DNA of 64,000 nucleotides from Monodelphis domestica (GCF_027887165.1 NC_077230.1:37523351-37587350), one strand, 5' to 3'; numbered from the stretch's first letter, positions 45,012 through 57,124 are shown. Notes: generated from the letters alone by a model not told the origin. A program made the numbers and translations.

Positions 45012-45028
45012 TGAAGCATTTATATCCT
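45012..45028. repeat. L1 target site, copy 1 of 3
   Basis: TGAAGCATTTATATCCT. Copies 2 and 3 lie at 45257-45273 and 46433-46449. Confidence 0.85.
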
Positions 45029-45256
45029 CTTTTTAATTACTTTATTTAATAAATTTAGAATATTTTCCATGGTTTCATGATTCATGTTCTCCCTTCCTCC
45101 CTACACCCCTCCTGTAGCCAACATGTAATTCAACTGGGCTTTACATGTGTCATTGATCAAGGTATATTTCCATATTACTATTTGCAATAGAATGATCATT
45201 TAGAGTCAACATTCCCAATCTTATCCCCATTGAACCATATGATCAAGAAAATGTCT
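45029..45256 (-). mobile_element. 5'-truncated L1 3' end (228 bp)
   Basis: On the plus strand: TTTTTAATTACTTTATTTAA (tail side), then the 3' UTR mark CTTCCTCCCTACACCCCTCC, AGCCAACATGTAATTCAACT and AATGATCATTTAGAGTCAAC. Bracketed by 17-bp site copies 1 and 2. Confidence 0.88.
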
Positions 45257-45273
45257 TGAAGCATTTATATTCT
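45257..45273. repeat. L1 target site, copy 2 of 3
   Basis: TGAAGCATTTATATTCT, shared between the two L1 insertions. Confidence 0.88.
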
Positions 45274-46432
45274 TTTTTTAAAAATTAATTTATTTAGTCA
45301 ATTTAGAACATTATGCCTTTGTTACAATAATCACATTATTTCCCTCCCTCCCCTCCATGCACCCTTCCAATAGCCAAGGAGCAATTTCATTAGGTATTAC
45401 TTGTGTCCTTGATCAGAACATATTTCCATGTTGTTGATATTTGCATTAGGATGTTCATTTAGAGTCTGCCTCCCCAGCCATTTCCCCTCGACCCATGTAT
45501 TCAAGCAGTTGTTTTTCTTTGGTGTTTTAACTCCCACAGTTTTTCCTCTGAATGCAGATAGTGGTTTTTCTTGTAGATTCCTCCAAGTTGTTCAGGATCA
45601 CTGCATTGCCACTAATGGAGAAGTCCATTACGTTTGATTGTACCACAGTGTATCAGTCTCTGTGTACAATGTTTTCCTGGTCCTGCTCCTCTCACTCTGC
45701 ATAATTCCTGGAGGTCATTCTAGTCCCCATGGAATTCTTCCACTTTCCTTTGAGCACAATAATATTCCATCACCAACATATACCACAATTTTTTCAGCCA
45801 TTCCCCAATTGAAGGGCATCCCCCCATTTTCCAATTTTTTTTGCCACCACAAAAAGAGCAGCTATGAATATTCTTGTACATGTCTTTTTCCTTATTATCT
45901 CTTTGGGGGTACAAACCCAGGGCAGACAGTCTTTTATCGCCCTTTGGGCATAGTTCCAAATTGCCCTCCAGAATGGTTGGATCAATTCACAACTCCACCA
46001 GCAATACATTAATGTTCTGACTTTGCCACATCCCCTCCAGCATTCATTACTTTCCTTTGCTGTGATGTTAGCCAATCTGCTAGGTGTGAGGTGATACCTC
46101 AGAGTTGTTTTGATTTGCATTTCTCTGATTATTAGAGATTTAGAACACCTTTTCATGTGCTTAATAGTTTTGATGTCTTTAACTGAAAATTGCCTGTTCA
46201 TGTTCCTTGTCCATTTATCAGTGGGAAAATGGATTGATTTTTTATACAACTGGTTTGGCTCTCTATAGATTTGAGTAATTAGACCTTTGTCAGAGGTTTT
46301 TGTAATGAAGATTGTTTCCCAGTTTGTTGCTTCCCTTCTAATTTTGGATGCATTAGTTTTATTTGTACAAAAGCTTTTTATTTTGATGTAATCAAAATTA
46401 TTGATTTTACATTTTGTGATTTTTTCTAACTC
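45274..46432 (-). mobile_element. 5'-truncated L1 (3' UTR and ORF2 C-terminus, 1,159 bp)
   Basis: The plus strand opens with the tail (TTTTTTAAAAATTAATTTAT) and 3' UTR, then the ORF2 end. The minus frames at 46249-45794 (with RNMNRQFSVKDIKTIKHMKR, CWWSCELIQPFW) and 45959-45720 carry the ORF2 C-terminus. It stops at 46432 where site copy 3 begins. Compared with the full-length L1 it covers the last fifth of the element. Few frame breaks, so fairly young. Confidence 0.93.
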
Positions 46433-46449
46433 TGAAGTATTTATATTCT
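46433..46449. repeat. L1 target site, copy 3 of 3
   Basis: TGAAGTATTTATATTCT, one mismatch to copy 2 and two to copy 1. Confidence 0.88.
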
Positions 46450-47759
46450 AAGGGAAACTAATTTCATAGATTGTGGATAACTATGTATTTGCAGTCTATT
46501 GTTTGAGGTACACTGAACATTTTGTATTTGCCGCATGATAAAGGTAGGATAAATATTGACTGGAGTCTGATTTTATAATTGAGGTAAGGAATTTGCTCAT
46601 TCCTGGGCATGTCTGCATGATACCATAATTTAGTTTAGGTGAAATACAATAACAATATGGTCTTGACTTGAAGATAAAGCTATTTGGGAGAGGGTAAGCC
46701 TCTCCAGGCACATGATGAACAGACTTAATGAAGGAGGCTAAGGAAAAGACATGAACTTTGATTGAAAAGGCTGAAAATGGAGATGAGCAGAAAGGGTAAC
46801 AGTGTTCTATTAGTACTAATGCTTTATATTTGTATAACAGCTATATAAGTTTTTAAATGGTTCCATGAGGTCATTTGATGTACATAAACACTAAATATAT
46901 TAATTTTGGAAGAGGTTGTTCAAAATCATTGCTAGCACTTGCAGCAACTTCTACTAGCCCCAAATAGCTTTGGACATCTGTATGAAGTGTGAGACTTGTG
47001 TTTAACATGTGGAAAGGAAAGCTTCATCAAAACATCCTATATACTTGGAGAATATAAACATAAACAGACCATAGAAGTTTGTTGTACATATCAGTTTTTA
47101 ATCCTTAGAAGAAATAAGGAAAGCATAAGCAATAGTCTACTGATGGCACATCACTTATTCCATGTGCACAGGCATTCTAACCTGGAATTACAAAGCTTTG
47201 TATTGTGAATTCTTTGCTAGAATCCATTCCAGGCAAGGCTAGACTTTAGGAAGAAAATATTTGTGTTGATATTATAGCAGGCATAAACTTTAGAACTTTA
47301 TCTTCCTTTTCTTGAGGCAAAACATATCTTCACTTTTTAAATCAAATACCACTAAATCTGATGGAAACCTTAAGTCCTGAGCTCAGTAGAGTCAATAAGG
47401 AGCAGATTCTGATGGTGAACCTGCTTTGCTCATGAGCTCAAGGGGTCATAGTAGAAGTGGTGGGATTATTTGACTGATGTCCAAAATGCTTTCTGATGAT
47501 TCAGGACCAGTTCATTGCCCATGTAGCCAAATGAAAAGCATTGCTACTTCTTAGGTAAGTGAAATATTTGTCGTTATGTACCACATAAAAGCTATGTGCT
47601 TACAATACACATAGATCAGTTTGTTGTTGCATATAGCTCAGTTGCCATACAGCTTACTTCTTTCTACATTTATTCTTATTGCTATTCCTGAAGATGCACA
47701 AATTAGCAAGAATGACTTTTTTGCACATTCTTAGAATTTGCTTCACTTGGAACTAACCT
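46450..47759. other. Low-copy stretch without recognised gene
   Basis: AT-rich. A frame at 46996-47208 (plus) starts MCLTCGKESFIKTSYILGEY, faintly like one C2H2 zinc finger, but the spacing does not continue and it is not claimed. Confidence 0.4.
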
Positions 47760-49235
47760 TTAAGTTTACCCTTCCCTTCTGGTTTCCTCTCCTCTTCACC
47801 TTGTAATCCTAATTGAGTGAAATATATTTCTATACTCAACTCTTGTAATTATTTTTCCTTCTTTTGACCAATTCAAATGAGTGATTCAAGGGTCTGCTGC
47901 TCCTTCTACACCCTCCTTCCTCTTTTGTATAGGCATCTCTTTGTGTATTTTGGTTATTTGAGTTCATTTCTGGTTATTTAAATTCATTTAACCCTAATTT
48001 TCCTTTCTCTTCTCCCTCTGCCCCCAACTCAATGTATTCATCTTCTTCCTTTTTTCCATTCTTTTCTTAAGAAAAGAAAGATATAATAGAATCATTCCCA
48101 GTCTATGTCTCTTTGGATCCCAAATGAACACTGATGATGAGCATGTTCAGAGAGGACACATATTGTCTACTGGTACATGAACGTAAGCAGTTTGTCCTTG
48201 CTCAGTCCTTTCTCTTTGTTCATTCATGTTTACTTTTAAATGTTTCTCTTTACTCATATTTGAACCTCAAAGATTCTCCATAGTTCTCATTTTTCCATCA
48301 AGATTACTTGGAAATCTTCTTTGTCATTAAAAGTCTACTTTTCCCCTCTAGCATCATACTTTTGATGGGTAAGTTATTAATGTCAGTAATCCCAAATCCT
48401 TTACATTCTGGAATATCATATCCCAAGTTCTCCATTCCTTTGTAGTATTGGCTGCTAAATCACTTGTGATTCCCGACTATAGCTTTATAGTACTTGAATT
48501 CTTTATTTATGACTGTTTTTTTTTTCTCTTTGAAATATTGGAAGCTCTGGATTTTGACTCTAATGTTCCTGGGAGTTTTCATTTTGCGGTTTCTTTCATA
48601 TAAAAGTTGCTAAATCCTGTGTAATCTTGATCCATGAGATTTGAGTTATTTCTTTTTAGCCACTTGAAGTATTTTTTTTTATTTTGCCTGGGAGCTCTGG
48701 AATTTGATTATAATATGTCTAAGAACTTTGGGGATCATTTTTAGAAGATAATGGGTGAATTTTACAATTTCTATCTTACTCTCTGATTCTGGGGTGTCAT
48801 GACAGTTTTCTTTAATAATTTCTTGAAGAACCGTATTTGGGTTCTTTTTTTTCCATAGCTTTCAGGTAATAAAATAATACTTATTTTATATCTCTGCGAT
48901 GTATTTTCTAGGTCATTTCTTTTTGCTATGAGATACCTAATATTTTCTTCCCTTTATGATGAGGTTACTTTCCACAGACACCCTAATTCTTCTAGCTTAC
49001 TTTCTGTTCTGACTTAATGTTAGGACCACACTTCTGGAGGGAAGGTCTGAACTGCTCTCTGGAGGTATTGAATATCGTGATATTCCAGGATTTCAAGGAT
49101 AGGCTGGAGACTTGCCAGCTTTCACATTGGTCATATCCAAGACCAAGTCTGATTGCTAGCCCCCCATCTTCTGAAATCTGTCAGTTCTTGGCCAGGGTTT
49201 AGGTCTATGGAAGAGTAGTATTCAATGAGAGATAG
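47760..49235 (-). mobile_element. Old L1: spacer, ORF1 and start of 5' UTR (left part)
   Basis: Minus strand. A pyrimidine-rich spacer (47760-48060 on plus) leads into the ORF1 C-terminal domain (about 48300-48600; plus-strand mark GGAATATCATATCCCAAG), a second similar segment (48610-48750), the RRM/coiled-coil side (48760-49010) and 5' UTR-like text (49020-49235, GGGAAGGTCTGAACTGCTCT). Interrupted at about 49240-50420 by a plus-strand L1, then continued at 50430. Frames are decayed. Confidence 0.6.
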
Positions 49236-49329
49236 CATCACAGAAAATAAAATGGATAATTTTTGAAGATTTAATTATTATTTTAAAAATATTTAAAATT
49301 AAAATTTATTTATTAGTACACACACTGCA

Positions 49330-50400
49330 ATATTAAATAGTTGTAAATATAAAATATTTTTTGCACAAACAAAACTAATGTAGCCAAAATTAAAAAGAAA
49401 TTAGGAAACTAGGAAAAAATTTATGGCAAATTTCTCTGATAAAATCTCATTTCTCCATAATAACAGAAACTGAGCCAAATCTATACAAATAAGAGTCATT
49501 CCTCAACTGACAAATGGCCAAAGTAGTTTCAGTTTCAAGCAGTTTTCAGAAGAAGAAATCAAAGCTATCAAGTCATGTGAAAAAATACTCTAAATTACTA
49601 TTAAAGGAATGCAAATTAAAATACCTCTGAGATACCACTTCATATCTATGAGACTGGTTAACATGTCAGAAAAGAAAAATGATAAATGCTTGAGGTGAAA
49701 TGGAAAAATAGTGGCACTCATGCACTGTTGGTGGAGTTGTAGCTCAATTATTCTGGAAAACAATCTGGACTTCACCCAAAGGAATTGTGCCTGCCCCTTG
49801 ATCCAGCAATACTACTATTAGATCTGTGTCCTAAAGAGAAGGAACAAAAGACAAAAGGACATGCTTCTACAAAGATATCTGTAACAACTTTTTGTGGTGA
49901 CCAATGGGAAGTCCATCAGTTGGGGAACAGCTGAACAATTTGGTATATGATTGTAATGGCATACTGCTGTGCTATATGAAATGATGAGCAGAATCAAGAT
50001 CTCAGAAGTCTTTTATGAACTGATGCAAAGTGAAGTGAGCAGAATCAGGAGAACATTGAACATAAGAAGCATGATCAACTATAAAAAATCTCTAGCTACT
50101 CTGATCAAGACTATGATCCAAGACAATTCCAAAAACTCATGTTGAAAAATGCTATCTACCGCCATAGTGGGAACTGATATACTCTAAGAGACTGAAGCAT
50201 TTTTTTGTTTGTTTATTTTGTGTATGTGTCTGCATGTGTTTCGCAGCATGGCTAATATGGAACTATGTTTTGCATGACTTCACCTTTACAAATTACATCA
50301 TATTATCTGTCTTCTCAAGGGCTGAGTGGAGGGACAAGATGGAGAGAGAAAATTTAGAATACAAAAAATTTTTAAATGAATACTAAAATTTTTAATAATT
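49330..50400 (+). mobile_element. Older L1 3' part, plus strand
   Basis: Plus-strand ORF2 C-terminal text: TTTGCACAAACAAAACTAAT, AAAGGAATGCAAATTAAAAT, CATGCACTGTTGGTGGAGTT, CTGATGCAAAGTGAAGTGAG; then a 3' UTR to about 50400 with an A/T-rich tail. 5'-truncated and diverged, same older type as 40995-42180. It lies in the leader of the old L1 around it. No clear TSD in the AT-rich flanks. Confidence 0.75.
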
Positions 50401-50429
50401 AGGAAATATTTAGCTAAATAAAATTTAAA

Positions 50430-51085
50430 AATGTGTTTTAAAGACGAGTAGTCTACTGTTGAAGTCAGCTATCTGGAAAACTTGGTTCAAAGTTGAAGAA
50501 TTCTAAGATCTCCATTGCTCTGGAATTCTCAACATGGATATTCTTTTGAAGGCTGGGCAAGATGCTGTAAGTGAGCCCTGCTCCGACTTTGGGGTCTGAG
50601 CAACAATGTTGCTGCTGCAGGTTTCAGAACTTCATCTTCCAGGAACACCACTCTCACGCAAGGGTCTTCTTGCTTACTCTGCCCTGGATCTGCCACTGAG
50701 ACTGGGTAAATGGCAATAAAGATACAAGTTTATAGTTGTCTCAATAGGATCTTGGCACACCTAAGTGTGAGATCTACTTTTGTCCTGGTGCACAGCCTCT
50801 TGCTGGGTGCTATGTGTGGGGTGTTCCTACCCAGTCCCTGATTCCCTATGTCTGCAGCCCTTTTTGTTTCGCGTGCTAAGATGGGCTGAACTTATAGTGC
50901 ACTGTGAATTTTCTGGATTTCTCCATCAGAATTCAGTTTGGTGCATTTTCTAAATTTGCTTCGTGAAACATGAAGTTTGTTGATTTGTTTTTGGCAGATA
51001 GAGAGGGCTCCTGTTTGCCTTTTCTCTACTTCAACCATCAAAAATTCCTACTCTCTGGAGACTTTTCCTAAAATGGCCTTTGACT
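50430..51085 (-). mobile_element. Old L1 5' UTR (right part)
   Basis: GC-richer block on the plus strand (GACTTTGGGGTCTGAGCAAC; TCAGAATTCAGTTTGGTGCA; ending near CAACCATCAAAAATTCC) resembling an opossum L1 leader read from the minus strand. Continues 49020-49235 beyond the plus-strand L1. Confidence 0.5.
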
Positions 51086-51281
51086 CCTGGAAAAATCTCC
51101 AGGATTTAGTCTTTTAAGTCTTGTTGAAGATATAGTGGAGACAAGGGAGAAGGGGAAGGGGGAAAAAAAGCAAACCCTTTAGCATATTTATTATATCCAA
51201 AAGAGAAAATGGTTAAACAGACCCTACACATTTTTCTAGAGCATTACAGAGTTCTTCTGAATTAAAAATTTTTTTTTCTTT
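51086..51281. other. Unassigned stretch
   Basis: Contains a purine-rich run (51130-51170). Nothing recognised. Confidence 0.4.
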
Positions 51282-51495
51282 CTAGATCAGGAATTCTAGA
51301 CCTTTTTGCATTATAAAGTCCCTAACAAACTTAGTGACATCTATGTTCTTCCTCATCAAGATAATTTTTAAAAATGAGTAATTGATAATAGAAATTTCAG
51401 CTAGAAGAGGTTAGTGAAAATAAAGATGTTATTTCTTTCTGTTTAAGTAATGAACTCCATGTATTTTGTGAATGTTAGACCTCTAAACACTCTCA
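51282..51495. mobile_element. Old hAT (Charlie-type) MITE fragment
   Basis: TCAGGAATTCTAGACCTTTT, then diverged interior with AGTGAAAATAAAGATGTTATTT and ATGAACTCCATG near the end, as in Charlie-type elements that begin 'CAGGGGTTCTTAACC' and end with 'GTTCACGGACCCC'. The termini are eroded. Confidence 0.4.
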
Positions 51496-51723
51496 TTTAA
51501 GGAACCTGACTTTAAAAGCTTGAGAAGGAAAGGAACCAGAAAGTTTGTGTACTGATGAAATCAACATAAAAATATGATGATAGTAGAGTGCTCCCTACTA
51601 AACACAATGAGGTGTGTGCTCAATTCCCCCACAACCCTGCAGCAAAGATTTTTATGTATTCTGAAATTTTCTACCACTATCCCCCAGTCAAGTATCAATT
51701 AAAACTACATTATTCTTATAGAC
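51496..51723. other. Unassigned stretch
   Basis: Nothing recognised. Confidence 0.4.
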
Positions 51724-51897
51724 CAGTGGTTCTTAGACTAGGGTCCATGGAGTCTAAAGAGTCCATGAAATTGTATGGGAATGAAATTACATAGGTTTTT
51801 TTCATGAACACAACTGAAATTTCCTTCAATTATTTAAAAATGTCATTCCGAGATAGAGTCCATATGTTTCTCTGAACTTCCAAAGTTAAGAATGCTA
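51724..51897. mobile_element. MER5-like hAT MITE
   Basis: Inverted ends CAGTGGTTCTTAGACTAGGG and, at the right, AAAGTTAAGAATGCT (reverse complement AGCATTCTTAACTTT). The interior GTCCATGGAGTCTAAAGAGT and GAAATTTCCTTCAATTAT are typical of MER5/Charlie-derived MITEs. About 174 bases, ancient. Confidence 0.6.
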
Positions 51898-54800
51898 ACT
51901 TTAGGCTAATCTATGTTTCTATCCCACCTCCACCACACTTTCTGTAGGAGTAGGATCTTGCCTCAACCTGGAGCCACAGATCAATCTAGAAAAAATTCAC
52001 AACATATCAAGATCAGACTCCCACCTGGAATTATCCATCCTTAATCAGTGGAGCAGAAATGATTAAAAATAAACTTTATGGAACTGACTTTAACCATCTA
52101 ATGCTTTTAAACCAAAAGAGGTATAAGCAGTTCAATGTCAAGTCTTTTTTCACTGTAATGAAATAGAACAAAATCTCCTCAATATGAAGTAAATCAGCAA
52201 TCAGGGAAGAAGGAACACCCAACAAAGCCTTGGAACGAAGGACCCAATGCTAAATTCAGTGATGTCATTTCTCTGTCCCCACATTATCCATTTTGATGTC
52301 TCATGTGTTCCCAGAATTCACTCTCACATCACCTCTTTAAGGTTTCAATTCTATTCTCCCCTATCACTGAAGCAAGCTTCTGCATATAAAAAGATTTGTA
52401 GTACCAGGATTGAGAAGGCAGCAAAAATTGCCACATGGGGACCCTGGCATGGAAAATGATTTATTTAATTGTTTAATTAAAAACATGATAGCTCTAAGGA
52501 TTCCCATATAATACTCCCCCCCTCCCCTCCCCACACACACAATCATCCTTCCATACAAGTTCTCCAGGGCTGGGTCTGACAGATCCTACCAATTTTGAAA
52601 ACATTTAGATTTTGACCCAGCAAAGTGTTTCATGCCAGCACTTCTTCATCTATGTTTGGAGAGTCTCATTACCTGATCACAGTAATTGATGATTTTTTTT
52701 AAAATGAAAAAGAGGATAATAGAATTTGTTTAAGTTACATACACCTATCATCTGTGATATTTGGGAAAGTACTCTGATGAAAACCATGGATCTTTTGAAG
52801 TCTTGAAATTCTAAAATATGGAACTATGAATAATTTTCCTTTGAGGCTGTCATTTGAGGTGATTTCTTCTGAATAAAGAGATTAATGAATACCATATCAA
52901 GATTAGTGAATATAATTTCTGGGGAAGAAAGATTTGCTAAATTGTTATAAAAGTGAGGAAGAGGAAGAAAATGAACATTTTGTTGTATTGGCCAGAGGCT
53001 AAAATAAGGTATAAATGGGAGGGGAAACATGACAGTTTTTCCACCCTCTTATGCCTGGGATAATAGAATCCATAAAATCAGATACAAATTTGGAAGATAC
53101 ACAAGGGATCAATTAATTCTAAGAGAAAATATAATTATTTTTCTTTGCATTGAAATTTCTCAAAGAAGAGAGCTGAAATATGTCCCATATCATCTTGGTT
53201 CTGCTACTTTGGTGCTTTTGTCCATCATGGATATTTACTCCAGAAATGGCTCTTGAATTATAGATATTTTTTTTCCTTTGACTAATGGTCTTTGGCAAGT
53301 ATACGTCAAGTCAGGTGAGCTTCAGAGGTATTGAGTCAGAAGAGAACATGATTGAAAGGCTAATGCAGGGTTTGATAGTTTAGTTTTAACAGAATCAAAG
53401 TATTTCAGTCTAAAATTGGAGTACTTGAGGCACTTTAAGGAAAAATTTCACCTCCATCTTCTCCAAACTAGACAGAAATGTTGGTATGGTACCCCATTCT
53501 GTCTGGAAAGGGTTTATAATACTCTGAACATGGCAGCAATCATTTGGAATTCATGAGACAAATACTAAACAGGCTAGTTAACTGGCTGACCAGGTTGATG
53601 AATAGGACTGGGATATCCCTTTATGCCTCCATAAAAGAACCTGGTTATAAAAGTCATTTTTTAATTTCTTCTAAAGGCTGGAATTAATCATGTCAACAAC
53701 AACTTAAGTAGGGAATGTCTACCCTGGATAGTGCATGGTTTGATGTTGTTTAAACACCAATAAGCTTCTCTATTCTGAATAACCTGGGTCTGATATAGGA
53801 CCCTAAATCGAGCTTATCTCAGTTAGAGCTCAGTGCAAACTTAACCTGGTGATATGATCTGTTGGAGCCTCAATTTGTTATCTTGGATCTAGAGAAGGTA
53901 GGGACCAACAGTAATGGCTCATTGGACCTGTAGCTTTATCATTCAGACCACTTAGGAGTGTGCTTTGATATTTTTTGCTGAGTTAACATTTTTGCTAGTG
54001 GGATGGGCTAGGGCACCTGCGTATCAGACTTTGGGATCTGGTGGACTTTTTCAATGTTATTCAGGTCTTGATTAAGGCGGTGTGGTTCAGGGACTGGAAA
54101 CTGGTAAAGCTACATCCAGTGGAGGTTTTGTCAAGGGATAAGAGCTTTGTGGAGCTTTGGAAGCCTTTTGGTAAATAAAGTGCAAAAGTATGTCTTGGAT
54201 TTCAGGACCCTGCACTGTTTTGCTCCTGGCTTTGGGCTCCTTAGCTTGAAAATGTCAATGATATAGTGAAGGTAGAGTCCAGAGGCCAGGGTCCTGGTCA
54301 GGAACTGCCTGTGCTTGTTGGGGACTAAGTGTTGTCAGGGTAAGGGTAGTCATAGCCAAAAGCAAACGTTGCTGGATTGCTCTGGCCCAGTGTTTTTGAC
54401 TTGGTTTTCAGCTGGTTGCATATTCTAGTCTCTGTGCAGTTGAGGTATGGATAGTTCCAAAATGATCCCAGACTAGAATTTGGTGTTGAGGATGGAGTTA
54501 GCCTCATGATCAGACCTGGTTGATATTTGGACAAGACTAGGTGTAGATTTGGCCTGGCCAAGCGTCCAAACCTCTCTCTTCTATAAAAGTTCAAGTGGAA
54601 TGATGGCTTGACGATTTAGGCCTGGAGTCATCCACCTCTGCTCCGCATTGGTAACTGGTGTTCTTGTGGGTTGGTAGTCAAGATGTGACAGTGGCTCAAA
54701 TACATCATTGGTCTTATCATCTGGATCTGGGAGAAGTTTTTCTATCTCTAGGTCCCTTATGTGGAGGGACTGCTGAATTGGCCTTGACCAAAGTGACCCA

Positions 54801-55733
54801 TTAATTTTGCAAGATCAGGGTTTTTTCCTTAGCCTGTGGTCCAAAGCCTGGCCACAGTATGGTTCTTGCCTTGGCCTGATATTTGGTAACTTCTGGTGAG
54901 ATTTTTGCTGACATCACCCTGTTGAGGGAACATGACAGGCATGCAGTTTAGGCCCCAGCACTCTTGCTGGGGATTGATGTATGCTGTTCTAGACTGGTGG
55001 TCAGGATATCCTTACTGGGAAGATTTTGCTCTGAAGAACAGATCAGGATATGATCTATTCTGTTTGATTCTTGGCCTAGGACTGGTCTAGTTCTGATCTT
55101 TTTATACCTATGGCTTTGGACCAAGGCTCAGAAACCTATGATAGTGTGGGTATAGCCCTATTCCAGAGGTTTGTGCATCATAAACAGGAAGGTAAAGTCC
55201 TGATCCAGGGCCTGGACTTTGTCAAAGTTTCATTCTTCTTATTGTGGCCCAGCCATAGCCCTGACCTAGTCCAAGGCAAGGTCTAGAAAGCTTTTGGAAA
55301 TTTTCATCTAGTGATCATCATATTATGGAATGTCAGCACTAAGGGGCAATATTGAACCGTTTGCATGTTGTTTTTATTTGGGATTTTTTTCCTATATCTC
55401 TGTCATTCACAAAGGGCACACTTTTCTCCTTGTGTTGAGGATGGTCTAATTGGGAATTGGAGAGAGGGTGTGTTTGAGGCATAGTGGTAAGCAAAAGGAG
55501 GCTTAATCTTGTGAATAGGAAGTGGTGCCTTGGGTGATGGATATAGTCTGTTTTTTAAGGCAGATCATCTGTTCAGCCTTGATCTAGTAAATTTCATTCT
55601 AGTAATGATGTGATCCAATATGGTGGACACATTATCAGCCTTGATTGGTGCCTTTTGAAAGTACCTTGTAGCAAGGATGAAACTGGAGAAGAGACACTAA
55701 ATGAGGGCAAAGAAAATATTGTAATACATAAAA
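51898..55733. other. Long low-copy stretch, no gene recognised
   Basis: 3.8 kb without a repeat family I can name. Short frames (for example 52364-52558 minus, 53029-53256 plus, 54325-54594 minus, 89 codons) have no known domain. 53940-55600 is less AT-rich and unusually full of related words (GGCCTGG, GGTCCAAGGC, CTGGTCC), as though from an old degenerate repeat. Nothing else seen. Confidence 0.45.
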
Positions 55734-55806
55734 GCAATGGTTTTTAAACTTTTATGTCTTGGGCCCCTTTGGCAGGCTGATGGAAGACTAAAATTTGGCC
55801 CCCTTC

Positions 55807-55852
<46 letters not shown>

Positions 55853-55983
55853 GCTCCTAAGTAATTCAAAGGAATGCCAAATTTCTTAGATTAGTGAAAA
55901 ATAAAGACATACTTTTTTCCATTCCAGTTTAGTGACCCCTGAAATCTATCCATTGGGTCTGTGAACTCTAGATAAAGACCTTA
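55734..55983. mobile_element. Old hAT (Charlie-type) element with internal (AAT)n
   Basis: GCAATGGTTTTTAAACTTTT and TTGGGCCCCTTTGGCAGGCT at the left, TTTAGTGACCCCTGAAATCT and GGGTCTGTGAACTCTAGATA at the right: the 'switching to dispreferred C/G words' pattern of hAT MITEs such as those of the MER5/Charlie group. An (AAT)n run sits inside. Confidence 0.5.
55807..55851. repeat. (AAT)n microsatellite
   Basis: About 15 AAT units. Confidence 0.9.
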
Positions 55984-56224
55984 CCTAAGGGAGGCAACTG
56001 TGGAACAGAGATCAGGGGATTCAGAGTATGGGCATGGATCTAACAAAACTACTTTGTATTCCTGTAGTACTTTATAATACTTTACAACTCTTTGGTATGC
56101 CACACCTTCCAGACTCACAGAAAAAGTCCATAGTGCCCAAGGCAGATATTATACCTCTTTGACTAATGTAGAAAGAAATCTTATTTACCTAGTTTTGCTT
56201 TTATGCTTTGTTAAGTACCATCTT

Positions 56225-56395
56225 AATCAATGAAGGAACAAATGAAAAAGCACTTTAAGTACTTGATATGTGCAAGACTTTTTACTAAGCAATGAGGATA
56301 CAAATAGAAAAGTGAGATAAGCACTGTTTTCAAGAAGCCCACAGTCGAATTAGGGGAAACAACATGCTGAACATGTTTAAAAGAGGTTAGATGGA
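56225..56395 (+). mobile_element. Possible ancient SINE/LINE tail (L2/MIR-related)
   Basis: AAGTACTTGATATGTGCAAG, CTAAGCAATGAGGATACAAA, AAGAAGCCCACAGTCGAATT: words found in marsupial CORE-SINE/L2-type repeats ('TATGTGCCAGGCACTGTGCTAAGC ... GGATACAAA ... CTCACAGTCTAAT'). The family is not certain. Confidence 0.5.
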
Positions 56396-56434
56396 AAAGT
56401 CCCATAGTCCAAAGTGTTAAAATACTTAGCATTT

Positions 56435-56635
56435 CTATGCCACTTTTAATATTTGCAAAGTACTTTACCTATATCCTCAAATATATTCACAGCCCTATGA
56501 AATAGGTGCTACTACTGTCCTCATTTTTCAGATGAGGAAATAAGTACAGAGGTTGAAGGACTTTCTTGGGATTATAGAGATGACTAGTAAATGGTAGAAC
56601 CACTATTGCAATCTAGGAACCCGATATTCTGTGAC
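56435..56635 (-). mobile_element. CORE-SINE (MIR/MAR1-like), minus strand
   Basis: On the plus strand: TTTGCAAAGTACTTTACCTA, ACAGCCCTATGAAATAGGTG, TCATTTTTCAGATGAGGAAA, then a decayed tRNA-like end. This is the word order of reverse-complemented MIR-type elements. Confidence 0.65.
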
Positions 56636-56960
56636 ATCCTCTGATTACTATACCAATGGTCTTTCTATTGCACGTTATTATTTCTGAGGTTCCTGTACAG
56701 GGTCAGGATCAGATGGATGATGACACCTCAAAAAGGTTTATAAAGGAGTGTTCATTAAAACTACCAAAACCCAAAGTTCTTACTTTTTGGAAACATTCTA
56801 TTTTTTTCCCAATTGTGCAAAGAAAGGTTTACTTGAGAAAATTGATATGTAGGATTCATAAAGAGATTTAAAGACCACTGGTTCCAAGGATGAGAGGTTT
56901 ATTGTCCTGCTAGAAAAAACTTTTTATTCCATTATCCTAATATGCCCTCATCCTGGCCTG

Positions 56961-56961
<1 letters not shown>

Positions 56962-57004
<43 letters not shown>
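56962..57004. repeat. (CA)n microsatellite
   Basis: About 21 CA units, followed by TATATGTATATATA. Confidence 0.95.
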
Positions 57005-57010
<6 letters not shown>

Positions 57011-57124
57011 GTATATATAAATATTTTATTCTTATGAGGGTATGTCCCAACACAATTTTGACAATAATAACAAAAATAATTGCTAACATTATGGATATTA
57101 TGAATATGATATCTCATTATATTA

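Noticed and set aside
46996-47208. Possible zinc-finger remnant (CLTCGKESF...)
   Set aside because: Only a CxxC-like start; the histidine spacing and linker of C2H2 fingers are not met and nothing repeats downstream.
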